From JAPXRI01 sp033813635 (GTDB taxonomy: Bacteria; Bacillota; Clostridia; Oscillospirales; QAMX01), in NCBI GenBank assembly GCA_033813635.1, contig JAPXRI010000015.1:1-52026 (forward strand): 52,026 bases of DNA, written 5' to 3'. This document shows, one piece after another, positions 34,455 to 41,726 of the stretch. The position numbers were made by a program, and so were the translations under genes. The notes below the pieces were generated by a model. That model was not told the origin of the DNA, did no database searches, and saw only the letters and a list, made by a program, of their open reading frames with translations. Numbering within the stretch: position 1 is the stretch's first letter; each line of letters opens with the position of its first letter.

Positions 34455-35588
34455 TCACCGCTCCGAGTCGACGGTCTGCTGCGCCCGCTCCCAGTCGGAT
34501 ATCAGCGTATCAAGGCGGGCTGTCTCACAGTGGCAGGTCAGAAGCAGGTTAAACCGGCCGTCGGCGGTTTTCGAGGCCCTGAGCACGCGCTCGAAGTACG
34601 CAATATTCTCCTCGCCCGGAAGGCGGTTGACCGCGCCGTAGTAAATTTTATCTTCGGAGGCGCAGCGGGAGAGCACCGCGCCCATATCGTGCTTTTCGTT
34701 GTTGCCGAAATTGATGCCGCGGACGAGGGGTTCATTCATCACCGCCTCGAAAAGGTGGTCGTTTTTGCCGCAGTAGTGGATGTAGCCGCCGCCGTAGTAC
34801 GAGAGGAGCTCGCGCATATAGGGCACGACGAATTCGGCGAGCTGTTCCCTTGAGAGAAGCGTCGAGGTGTCCTCACTCAGCTTGACGCCGCCCTGCTGGC
34901 GCGGTATTGCGAGGGAGTTGTAGTGGGTGACGATTTTGTCCGAAAACGGGATCACGCGGAGGCACTCGTCCAGCCCGTATTTCACCGCTGCGACGGAGAG
35001 CCTCAGGAGGTGGTGCACGAATTCCGGGTCGTCGTACAGGTCGTAGAATATGTCGTCACCGTAGACGATGTGCGCGGTGTCGAACGCGCCCTGGATGTCC
35101 AGCGGAAACACGTACCCTTCGCCGTTTTTCAAAAGCTCAGCGGCCGCCTGCATATGGGATATCGCCGCCTTAAACTCCTCGCCGGGATTTAAATCCTCGG
35201 GCGTCATCTCCGAGAGGGTCTTTTTGTCGAGGTGTTTGACGACCCAGGGCATTTTATCGTCGAAAAGCTCCTGCTTTACGCCGAAAAGCGTCGGGATGAT
35301 GCCGCAACCCATGTTGGCCCGGAGGGACGGTACGGCATCCCTCTGCCCGGCAATCGCCGAGAGCATCTCTTTAAACCCGGACAGGAGCATCTTTTCCGTG
35401 TCGAAATGTATCTCCTTTGCGCTGTAGCTCGGAAAATCCTCCGTTTGCGCGGGCGTCGCGCTTAAAAGGATGGGCTGCGAGTCCGGCTTCCGGCCCTGCC
35501 AGACGTCCTTTTGCCTTTTTATCGCCCGAAGAGTGTTGGGCAATGCCTCCAAGAGACAGCTGAGCGCGCCGCAGATCAATGGGTTCAT
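34455..35588 (-). CDS. URO-D-fold methyltransferase-like protein
   Basis: A 377-residue member of the uroporphyrinogen-decarboxylase superfamily, in the branch of corrinoid-dependent methyltransferases. The zinc-type motif HxC appears in YIHYCGKND and a late Cys pair in LTCHCETARL; the segment DIQGAFDTAHIVYG is typical. It shares the fold with the broken gene at 20177 but is clearly diverged from it. GGAGG precedes ATG 35588 by 9 bases. It is monocistronic on the minus strand, with no corrinoid protein gene beside it, so its methyl donor and acceptor are unknown. Confidence 0.8.
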   Translation of the reverse strand: MNPLICGALSCLLEALPNTLRAIKRQKDVWQGRKPDSQPILLSATPAQTEDFPSYSAKEIHFDTEKMLLSGFKEMLSAIAGQRDAVPSLRANMGCGIIPTLFGVKQELFDDKMPWVVKHLDKKTLSEMTPEDLNPGEEFKAAISHMQAAAELLKNGEGYVFPLDIQGAFDTAHIVYGDDIFYDLYDDPEFVHHLLRLSVAAVKYGLDECLRVIPFSDKIVTHYNSLAIPRQQGGVKLSEDTSTLLSREQLAEFVVPYMRELLSYYGGGYIHYCGKNDHLFEAVMNEPLVRGINFGNNEKHDMGAVLSRCASEDKIYYGAVNRLPGEENIAYFERVLRASKTADGRFNLLLTCHCETARLDTLISDWERAQQTVDSER

Positions 35589-35621
35589 ATTTAACGGCCT
35601 CCGTATATAAATGGTTCCTCG

Positions 35622-35650
35622 TTGACATCTATTTTCGCGTATGCTATACT
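35622..35650 (+). promoter_or_regulatory. Promoter of the SLOG-EEP operon
   Basis: A perfect TTGACA (35622-35627), 17 bases, TATACT (35645-35650). Confidence 0.75.
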
Positions 35651-35655
35651 TTCGA

Positions 35656-35673
35656 ACAGAACTTTAGTTCTGT
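35656..35673. promoter_or_regulatory. LexA-like operator
   Basis: ACAGAACTTTAGTTCTGT has perfect 8-bp arms around TT and contains GAAC-N4-GTTC, the core of the Firmicute LexA/DinR box. It starts 6 bases after the -10 box, where a bound repressor would block initiation. The four central bases TTTA do not match the usual RNRY, so another repressor is possible. Confidence 0.5.
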
Positions 35674-35748
35674 AAGATTTGAGTAATATTTTATCATACC
35701 CGGCTCTTAAATGGCAAAGCTTTTATTTGTTTTAAAGGGGCGCCGGAA

Positions 35749-36255
35749 ATGGAAAGACCCGTTTTGATGTTCACCGGGCACAGGAGCATATCACGCGAAG
35801 AAAGGCCGTTTATAGAAAAGGTGCTCGACGAGATCATATCCGAATACCGCGGCGCCCGGCTGTTCATATGCGGCGGCGCGCTGGGTTTCGATACGCTCGC
35901 GGCGAAGGCCGTGCTCAGGGCGAAGCTGAAATACGACGGGATCAAGCTTTTGCTCGCGCTGCCCTGCTACGACCAGCCCAGCCGCTGGCCGGCGGGCGCC
36001 CGGGCGGACTACGAAATCATACTCGCCTGCGCCGATTTCGTAGTCTACACGACGGAGGGAGCGTACTCCGAGGCCTGCATGCATATCCGCAACCGGTTTA
36101 TGGTGGATCTGTCGGACGTGTGCGTAACCTATTTCACCGGCCGGGCCGGGGGGACATCGTCCACGGTCAGCTACGCGAGGGCGAAGAATAAAAAAATCAT
36201 CCGCATATGCGGATTGCGCGGGCGAGACGCAGGTATCAATGGGGTGGCGCGATGA
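35749..36255 (+). CDS. SLOG-domain protein (DUF1273/YpsA-like)
   Basis: A 168-residue protein of the SMF/DprA-LOG (SLOG) superfamily, DUF1273 branch, a Rossmann-like fold thought to bind nucleotides or nucleotide-derived signals. Visible features are FTGHRSI at the start, LFICGGALGFDTLAA (the glycine-rich SLOG loop), LALPCYDQ and ADFVVYTTEGAYSEACMHIRNRFMVD. The start is ATG 35749 with AAAGGGG upstream. The stop overlaps the ATG of the EEP-fold gene (ATGA), so the two are translationally coupled. A LexA-like operator ahead suggests a link to DNA damage (inference). Confidence 0.8.
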   Translation: MERPVLMFTGHRSISREERPFIEKVLDEIISEYRGARLFICGGALGFDTLAAKAVLRAKLKYDGIKLLLALPCYDQPSRWPAGARADYEIILACADFVVYTTEGAYSEACMHIRNRFMVDLSDVCVTYFTGRAGGTSSTVSYARAKNKKIIRICGLRGRDAGINGVAR

Positions 36256-37025
36256 AAAATATGAAAATCATGACCTATAATATCCGGAACGCGTACGGAG
36301 ACCTGGGCGAAAACGCCTGGGACAACAGAAAAGAGAGCCTTGCCGGACTGATTGCCGGCAGAGACCCGGATATTTTCTGCGTGCAGGAGGCCTTCGACAG
36401 CCAGGTCCGGTATCTGCTCGAAGCTCTTCCGGCTTACGGCTTTGCCGGCGTCGGCCGGGACGACGGGAAGAAGGAGGGCGAGTACTCAGCGGTGTTCTAT
36501 AAAAAAGACCGGTTTTCTCTCGTTTCCCAGCGGACCCGGTGGCTCTCGGAGACGCCGGACATACCCTCAAAGGGGTGGGACGCCCACCACTGCCGGATCT
36601 GCACCTCCGCGCTGCTCCGGGAAAGCGGCGGAGCGACGCTCTGCGCGGCGTCGACACACCTAGACCACGCCGGGATTCTCGCGAGGAAAAACGGCGCGGA
36701 GCTTTTGAGAAGCTTTTTCGAGGACGAAGAAGAGCAGTGCTTTATCGCGGGCGACTACAACGCGTTTACGGGCAGCGAGCCGTACAGTATTATGAACGCG
36801 CCGCCGTTTTACGATGCGAGGCTTTTGTCGGAGGAGTACTCCGATTTCGGGACCTTTCACGGATACGGCCGGCAGAAAAGCTTGTTTGAGCAGAGCCCGA
36901 TCGACCATATCTTCTTTACGAAGGGGGCATATTTTCCGGTCCGGGCCGAAATCATCGCGGTCAGGCGAAACGGCCGGTATCCATCGGACCATTTCCCTCT
37001 GCTAATCGAATTTAAATCGAAATAA
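36252..37025 (+). CDS. Endonuclease/exonuclease/phosphatase (EEP) family protein
   Basis: A 257-residue EEP-fold phosphodiesterase. Motifs in order: IMTYNIRN, FCVQEAF (metal Glu), STHLDHAG, FIAGDYNAF, PIDHIFFT and the closing SDHFPLL (catalytic Asp-His). The family includes DNases, sphingomyelinases and phosphoinositide phosphatases; this soluble, signal-free member could be nuclease-like or act on a small phosphodiester. GGGGTGG precedes ATG 36252, overlapping the SLOG stop. Co-expression with a SLOG protein is the main clue to its function. Confidence 0.85.
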   Translation: MKNMKIMTYNIRNAYGDLGENAWDNRKESLAGLIAGRDPDIFCVQEAFDSQVRYLLEALPAYGFAGVGRDDGKKEGEYSAVFYKKDRFSLVSQRTRWLSETPDIPSKGWDAHHCRICTSALLRESGGATLCAASTHLDHAGILARKNGAELLRSFFEDEEEQCFIAGDYNAFTGSEPYSIMNAPPFYDARLLSEEYSDFGTFHGYGRQKSLFEQSPIDHIFFTKGAYFPVRAEIIAVRRNGRYPSDHFPLLIEFKSK

Positions 37026-37028
37026 CGC

Positions 37029-37062
37029 TTCGGGGACGGCGGAAAGCCGTCCCCGAATTTTA
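37029..37062 (+). terminator. Terminator of the SLOG-EEP operon
   Basis: TTCGGGGACGGC (37029-37040) pairs perfectly with GCCGTCCCCGAA (37046-37057), followed by TTTTA. Confidence 0.8.
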
Positions 37063-40000
37063 TACCGTCATCTCGTCAAAGGGCTCTATCGCCGCGATGT
37101 CGACGGGCTTGATCTTAAAGCCGAAGGAAAGGTGCTTGTCGGTCAGCAGCCGCTCCGGGTGCTCCAGGGCGATCGTACCGTTCTCACTTATGCCGGTAAA
37201 ACGGTAATCGAGACAGACGATCGTCTCTTTTCTCGGGCAGAGCTCGAAGTCATGGGCTGCGGCCTCGATGTCCGCGGAGGTGAAGTGGGAGGCGTTGAAG
37301 CAGAGCTCGCTCTTCTCGCCGTACGGAGTAAAGCAGAGGCCGGATCCGGAGTCGTCCGAAACCGTCGCCCAGAGCGTTTCATAGTGGGAGGAATTTTCCT
37401 GCGGGCGGATGTAGTGCTCGAAATTATCCGTCGCCGTCGTCTCCCAGCGCGCGACGCGGGCGGAGAGGTATCTGTCCACATACGCCTCGTGGGGTCCGCG
37501 GCCGTAGTAGCAGACGTTTTCATTCCCGGCCTTCAGTGCGAGCTCAAGCCCTATTTTCGGCAAAAGCCGGAAAACGTCCCTGACGTCGCCGTCAAAGGAG
37601 AAGAGTACGGAGCCGTCCGGCAGAAACGCGTATTCCGCGGTCCCGCGGATTGTGGGCGGGGAGGACATCGGGCCAAGTGCGATTTCAGACCTGACTATGG
37701 CCTTTTCCCCGTCGAAGGGGATAAGGACCGTGCGATAGGTTTTCTGGAAGGTCCGGTTAAAGCGGACGAGCTTCCAGTACCCCGCGCTCCCGCCGTTGTA
37801 GGTCGGCGCGTGCCAGAACGAAAATTTTACGGGCGATGCGAGAAATTCCTTCCCGTCTGCGATAATCGAGCAGAGCGCACCGTGAATCTTGTCAAAACAG
37901 TATTCCGTATCCCCCGCCCTGAGGGTTATCGTACGCCCGTCCTCGCGGGTGAGAACCTCGCCCCTTTGGACGGCGCGCGCGCGCGGCGCGGATGGGAGCC
38001 GGAACTGCTCGAAGCCGGTCTCGTAGCCGTAAGGTATAAGCTCGTCGGCGTGGTTTCTGACAAAGGACAGTGTCAGATACAGCGCGCCTGTAAAGTCGGC
38101 GTTTTCAAACAGCCGGTAGGTTCTTACGCTCCTCGGCGGAATGTCAAGGGACGGGATCTTCCCGGAAAATACGGGCTTGCCGTCGCGCTCGAGGGTCCAG
38201 ACAAGGTCGTGGTCGGAGAGAGACGTGTAATACCTGCGGTTTTTCACGGTTATCTCGCCGTCCTTGAACGTCACCTTGAACGGTTGGTAGACGCGCTTCA
38301 TGTCGAAGTAACCCGGACGGGGCCTCCTGTCGGGGTAAACAAGGCCGTCGAGACAGCTTATGCCGTTGTTCGGCTGGTCGTTGAAGTCGCCGCCGTACAG
38401 GTACTTCCCGTCCCCGGCGTCCACGGCGTGGTCGCAGAATTCCCATATGCAGGCGCCCCAGAACCCGTCGTGCTTTTCGACGCAGTCCCAATAGGCGTAG
38501 AGGTCGCCCGTCGACATCGAGTCGACGTACTCGCAGAGGAAAAACGGCTTTTCGGAGAGCTTTTCACTGAAATACCGCTCGATGTATGAAATGTCGGCGT
38601 ACATTCTGCTCTCGACGTCCGAAACGTCGGCGAAGTTTTCGCCCTCGGGGATGTCCTTATACTCAAGGTGCGAGTTTTCGTAGTGCACAATCGCGCCGGG
38701 CCGCCGGGCGCGGATGAAATTCGCCATCGCGCGGTGGTTTTTGCCGACGCCGGACTCGTTCCCGAGGGACCACATCACAACGCAGCCGTGGTTTTTATCG
38801 CGCTCGAAAAGCCGCTCGGCTCTGTCGAGATAAGCCGCCCTCCACTCCGGCGATTCGGAGAGGGAGGACCAGCGGGGATAGCTCCACGCGCCCTTTCTGG
38901 AATCGCCCCGGAACTCAAAGCCCATGCCGTGGGTCTCGAGGTCGGCCTCGTCAATCACCATAAAGCCGTAAATGTCGCAGTATTCGAGAAAGCGCGGGTC
39001 GTTGGGGTAATGGGAGGTGCGTATCGCATTGCAGTTGGCCTTTTTCAAAAGCTCAAGGTCGCGCAGCATGTGTTCCGGCGGCGTCGCGTAGCCAAGCTGC
39101 GGGTGGGAGTCGTGCCGGTTGACGCCCCTCAGCTTGACGGGGACGTTGTTCAATAGGGCGATGCCGTTTTCAATTACGAGCCGCCTTACCCCGACCAGAA
39201 AGCGCAGCACCTCGCTGTTTGCCTCGAGGAAAAGCGTGTACAGAGCGGGCGCCTCGTCGTTCCAGAGAACGGGGTTATGCACGCCGATTTTCACATCGCC
39301 CTTCGTTTTCCCGGAGGAGAGCAGTTCGCCGGAGGGTGAGATGAGCTTATACTCCGTCTCGAAATCGCCTTTGTTGGCGATTTCCGCCGTGATTTCCGCA
39401 AAGTCGAGACCCGGCGTCACGTCGGTTTTAATATCGACGTCGCGGATATGCCCGGCCGGACGGGACAGCAGGTAGACCTCGCGGAAAATGCCCGAGAGCC
39501 TGAAGAAATCCTGGTCCTCGAGATAGCTCCCGTCGCACCACTTAAGCACGAGCACCGCGATCCTGTTTTTGCCCGGGCGGGAATAGCTGGTGACGTTGAA
39601 CTCGCTTGTGCAGTGGCTGACCTGGCTGTAGCCGGCGAAGCTGCCGTTGACAAACACGTAAAACGCGGAGGAGACGCCCTCGAAGTTCAGATAGAGCTCC
39701 CGGGAGGCGAAATCGTTCTCAAGGTAATAGTCCCGGATGTACGCGCCGCAGGGGTTGTCCTCGGGCACGTTCGGCGGGTCAAGGATGAAGGGGTATTCCT
39801 GGTCGATGTAGTTCGGCTTATCGTAATCCCTGTCGAGATACATCTGCCAGCACTTGGGCACGGTGATGTCTTCAAGCCCGGATGTGTCGTAATCCGGAGC
39901 ATAAAAATCGTCCCCCACGTCCTCGAACGACCGATAGTATCTAAATTTCCAGGTTCCGCAGAGGCTTTTGAAATACGCCGATTCCCCGCGGGGCTTGGCT

Positions 40001-40098
40001 GCCGCCGCCTCCGACTCAAAGGGGATAAAATAGGCGCGGGGCTTTTCGCAGCCTATGTGCAATTCCGCGAGGGACTTATGGTATGGGGTTATGTTCAT
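37060..40098 (-). CDS. lacZ: Beta-galactosidase, GH2
   Basis: A 1012-residue LacZ-type enzyme that hydrolyses terminal beta-galactosides. The order is a GH2 sugar-binding domain (VPKCWQMY.DRDYDKPNYID), an immunoglobulin-like domain, the TIM barrel with GVNRHDSHPQ, the acid/base Glu448 in LGNESG and the nucleophile Glu523 in FLCEYVDSM, and a C-terminal bgal small-chain domain. No signal peptide is present, so it is intracellular. It lies 15 bases downstream of the GH43-like gene in the same operon, suggesting joint breakdown of an arabino-galactose-type oligosaccharide (inference). The opposite strand is also open over long stretches because of base composition. Confidence 0.93.
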   Translation of the reverse strand: MNITPYHKSLAELHIGCEKPRAYFIPFESEAAAAKPRGESAYFKSLCGTWKFRYYRSFEDVGDDFYAPDYDTSGLEDITVPKCWQMYLDRDYDKPNYIDQEYPFILDPPNVPEDNPCGAYIRDYYLENDFASRELYLNFEGVSSAFYVFVNGSFAGYSQVSHCTSEFNVTSYSRPGKNRIAVLVLKWCDGSYLEDQDFFRLSGIFREVYLLSRPAGHIRDVDIKTDVTPGLDFAEITAEIANKGDFETEYKLISPSGELLSSGKTKGDVKIGVHNPVLWNDEAPALYTLFLEANSEVLRFLVGVRRLVIENGIALLNNVPVKLRGVNRHDSHPQLGYATPPEHMLRDLELLKKANCNAIRTSHYPNDPRFLEYCDIYGFMVIDEADLETHGMGFEFRGDSRKGAWSYPRWSSLSESPEWRAAYLDRAERLFERDKNHGCVVMWSLGNESGVGKNHRAMANFIRARRPGAIVHYENSHLEYKDIPEGENFADVSDVESRMYADISYIERYFSEKLSEKPFFLCEYVDSMSTGDLYAYWDCVEKHDGFWGACIWEFCDHAVDAGDGKYLYGGDFNDQPNNGISCLDGLVYPDRRPRPGYFDMKRVYQPFKVTFKDGEITVKNRRYYTSLSDHDLVWTLERDGKPVFSGKIPSLDIPPRSVRTYRLFENADFTGALYLTLSFVRNHADELIPYGYETGFEQFRLPSAPRARAVQRGEVLTREDGRTITLRAGDTEYCFDKIHGALCSIIADGKEFLASPVKFSFWHAPTYNGGSAGYWKLVRFNRTFQKTYRTVLIPFDGEKAIVRSEIALGPMSSPPTIRGTAEYAFLPDGSVLFSFDGDVRDVFRLLPKIGLELALKAGNENVCYYGRGPHEAYVDRYLSARVARWETTATDNFEHYIRPQENSSHYETLWATVSDDSGSGLCFTPYGEKSELCFNASHFTSADIEAAAHDFELCPRKETIVCLDYRFTGISENGTIALEHPERLLTDKHLSFGFKIKPVDIAAIEPFDEMTV

Positions 40099-40113
40099 TG
40101 CTGTCGTCTCCTT

Positions 40114-40965
40114 TTATTTCAGGCAGAGCGTGCCGTTATTATCTTCGAGCTCGATGAGCGCGGGGCGCTCGTCCGGGTTCCTGTTGGGCGTGTGAAAGAT
40201 CAGGTATAGTTTTCCGTCGAAGCCATTGAAAATCATGCCGTGCCCGCCGTCTTTTTTGAACAAAAGCGGGTGGACATGCGTCCACGGGCCGTCAATACCT
40301 CCGCTTTCCGACACGGCGACAGCCTCGACATAGCCGCTGGCGGCGAAGCTTGACCATAGCATCAGAAGCGCGCCGTTTTTCGCGCGGTACATAAAGGGGC
40401 CGTCGGTCACGTATCTCTCGGCTCCCGGGATTGCCCAGCCGGGCTCGGATGCGCGGAAGAGGATTTCAGCCTCCCCGGAGGCGCGGCTCAAATCCTCCGA
40501 AAGCGGAAGCTTGCAGATCTGCCCGTCTAAAACCTGCGTGTGCTCGTGGGAAAAAACCATATAGGGCTTGCCGTTCGGAGCGATATAGAGCGTGCCGTCA
40601 AGACATTCCCAGTCCGGCGGCGTCACAGGCCCGTTGCTGTGCGGGAGAAACGGACCGGCCGGACTGTCCGAGACGAGTATCTGCGTTCCGCGCAGCCTTT
40701 CCGGGCTTCTAAAGCTTGCGAGCATATAGAATCTTCCCCGATAAAAATGGACCTCGGGCGCCCAGAAATCCCTGTCCGCCCAGAAGCGTTCCGGCGCGCT
40801 AAACGCGGCAAACGGTCCCTCCCACTCCGAAAGATTCCTGCTCCGGTAGACATCGAACCCATTGGCGCGCGCCCGGCTGGTGCTTCCGCGTGTGCCGTAC
40901 AGGTAATATACCCCGCCGTAGGGCAGGATAAACGGGTCTCTGATATGTATATCGGATAATCTCAT
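40114..40965 (-). CDS. GH43-like five-bladed beta-propeller glycosidase
   Basis: A 283-residue protein of the GH43/GH117-like clan with the expected repeats of a beta-propeller (for example GGVYYLYGTRG, GRFYMLASFRS, GALLMLWSSF). The general-base position is Asp10 in IRDPFIL and a second acidic position is Asp123 in CLDGTLY. At the acid position, GH43 enzymes usually have Glu in EGP, but here it is Asp188 in TDGPFMYR, so activity may be altered. GCGGAGGCGG upstream fixes ATG 40965; an extended frame further upstream overlaps the promoter. It is the first gene of the GH43-lacZ operon. Confidence 0.75.
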   Translation of the reverse strand: MRLSDIHIRDPFILPYGGVYYLYGTRGSTSRARANGFDVYRSRNLSEWEGPFAAFSAPERFWADRDFWAPEVHFYRGRFYMLASFRSPERLRGTQILVSDSPAGPFLPHSNGPVTPPDWECLDGTLYIAPNGKPYMVFSHEHTQVLDGQICKLPLSEDLSRASGEAEILFRASEPGWAIPGAERYVTDGPFMYRAKNGALLMLWSSFAASGYVEAVAVSESGGIDGPWTHVHPLLFKKDGGHGMIFNGFDGKLYLIFHTPNRNPDERPALIELEDNNGTLCLK

Positions 40966-40993
40966 ATTCCGCCTCCGCTGTTTTTCAATGTTG

Positions 40994-41022
40994 ATTTTAC
41001 CAGAACGGACCAAAATAAACAA
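40994..41022 (-). promoter_or_regulatory. Promoter of the GH43-lacZ operon
   Basis: On the minus strand TTGTTT (41022-41017), 17 bases, TAAAAT (40999-40994), divergent from the arsR promoter. Confidence 0.55.
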
Positions 41023-41042
41023 GCCATTTTACACAAAGTGGC

Positions 41043-41071
41043 TTGACAATTCGGAGACAGATGAATATAAT
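41043..41071 (+). promoter_or_regulatory. Promoter of the metal-efflux operon
   Basis: Perfect TTGACA (41043-41048) and TATAAT (41066-41071), 17 bases apart. Confidence 0.85.
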
Positions 41072-41097
41072 AATATATGAACAAGTATTCATATATT
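41072..41097. promoter_or_regulatory. ArsR/SmtB-family operator
   Basis: AATATATGAA and TTCATATATT are perfect 10-bp inverted arms with a 6-base spacer. They begin at the base after the -10 box. The sequence closely resembles the 12-2-12 operators of SmtB, CadC and ZiaR, and the first gene of the operon encodes such a repressor. Confidence 0.85.
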
Positions 41098-41113
41098 GAA
41101 GGAGATGAGCGGC

Positions 41114-41470
41114 ATGTCCGATACAGCGCCGACCTGCGGATATATCCACGCGCACGAGGATACGATCCGGGCGGTCAACGAGCGGATGCCGGACGAGGAT
41201 ACGCTATGCGACCTCGCGGAGCTATATAAGGTTTTCGGCGACACGACGCGCATTAAAATTCTGTACGCGCTTTTTGAGTCAGAGATGTGTGTCTGCGATA
41301 TCGCAAGCATTATCAACATGACCCAGTCCGCCGTGTCCCACCAGCTGAGGATATTGAAAGCGAACAGGCTTGTGAGATACCGCAGGGAGGGGAAAACTGT
41401 CTTTTACGCCCTTGCGGACGACCATGTCAAATCGATTCTCGGCCAGGGGCTTGAGCACATAGTGGAATAA
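41114..41470 (+). CDS. ArsR/SmtB-family metal-sensing repressor (CadC-like)
   Basis: A 118-residue winged-helix repressor that leaves DNA when metal binds. The DNA-binding helices are CDIASIINMTQSAVSHQLRIL, followed by VRYRREGKTVFYAL. It carries two kinds of metal site: a CadC-type alpha3N site (Cys of PTCGY plus CVC in MCVCDI) and a SmtB-type alpha5 site (D-x-H...H-x2-E in ADDHVKSILGQGLEHIVE). Cd, Pb or Zn sensing is therefore likely. GGAG at 41100-41103 favours ATG 41114; ATG 41105 is too close to it. It heads an operon with an HMA protein and a P-type ATPase. Confidence 0.9.
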   Translation: MSDTAPTCGYIHAHEDTIRAVNERMPDEDTLCDLAELYKVFGDTTRIKILYALFESEMCVCDIASIINMTQSAVSHQLRILKANRLVRYRREGKTVFYALADDHVKSILGQGLEHIVE

Positions 41471-41495
41471 AAACGGAAAGGAGGGGCCGCAAAAA

Positions 41496-41717
41496 ATGAA
41501 AATGGTGTTTTTACTTAAGAATCTTGACTGTGCGAACTGCGCGGCGAAAATAGAGCGTGACGTTTCAAAAATAGACGGCGTCAAAAGCGCGGCGGTCAAT
41601 TTCATCACCTCGAAGCTGGTAATGGAGGTCGACGACGGCATGGAGGCCGAAATCGTAGATAAGGCCGTCAAGGCGGCGAAAAAAACGGATAGCCGGCTTA
41701 TCGTGGCGAGAGGGTGA
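41496..41717 (+). CDS. Free-standing HMA heavy-metal-binding protein
   Basis: A 73-residue HMA domain with the metal-binding CANC motif (LLKNLDCANCAAKIE) and the typical ferredoxin-like pattern. Normally such a domain is the N-terminus of the pump; here the pump starts 9 bases later without one, so this gene probably supplies it in trans. AAAGGAGGGG precedes the ATG. The Cys-x2-Cys motif can bind Cu, Zn, Cd or Pb; the repressor points to Zn/Cd/Pb. Confidence 0.88.
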   Translation: MKMVFLLKNLDCANCAAKIERDVSKIDGVKSAAVNFITSKLVMEVDDGMEAEIVDKAVKAAKKTDSRLIVARG

Positions 41718-41726
41718 CGCGATCGG

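Noticed and set aside
37132..38589. A 485-codon open frame on the plus strand inside lacZ
   Set aside because: It is exactly antisense to conserved LacZ catalytic sequence, has no recognisable domain, and results from the GC-rich codon pattern.
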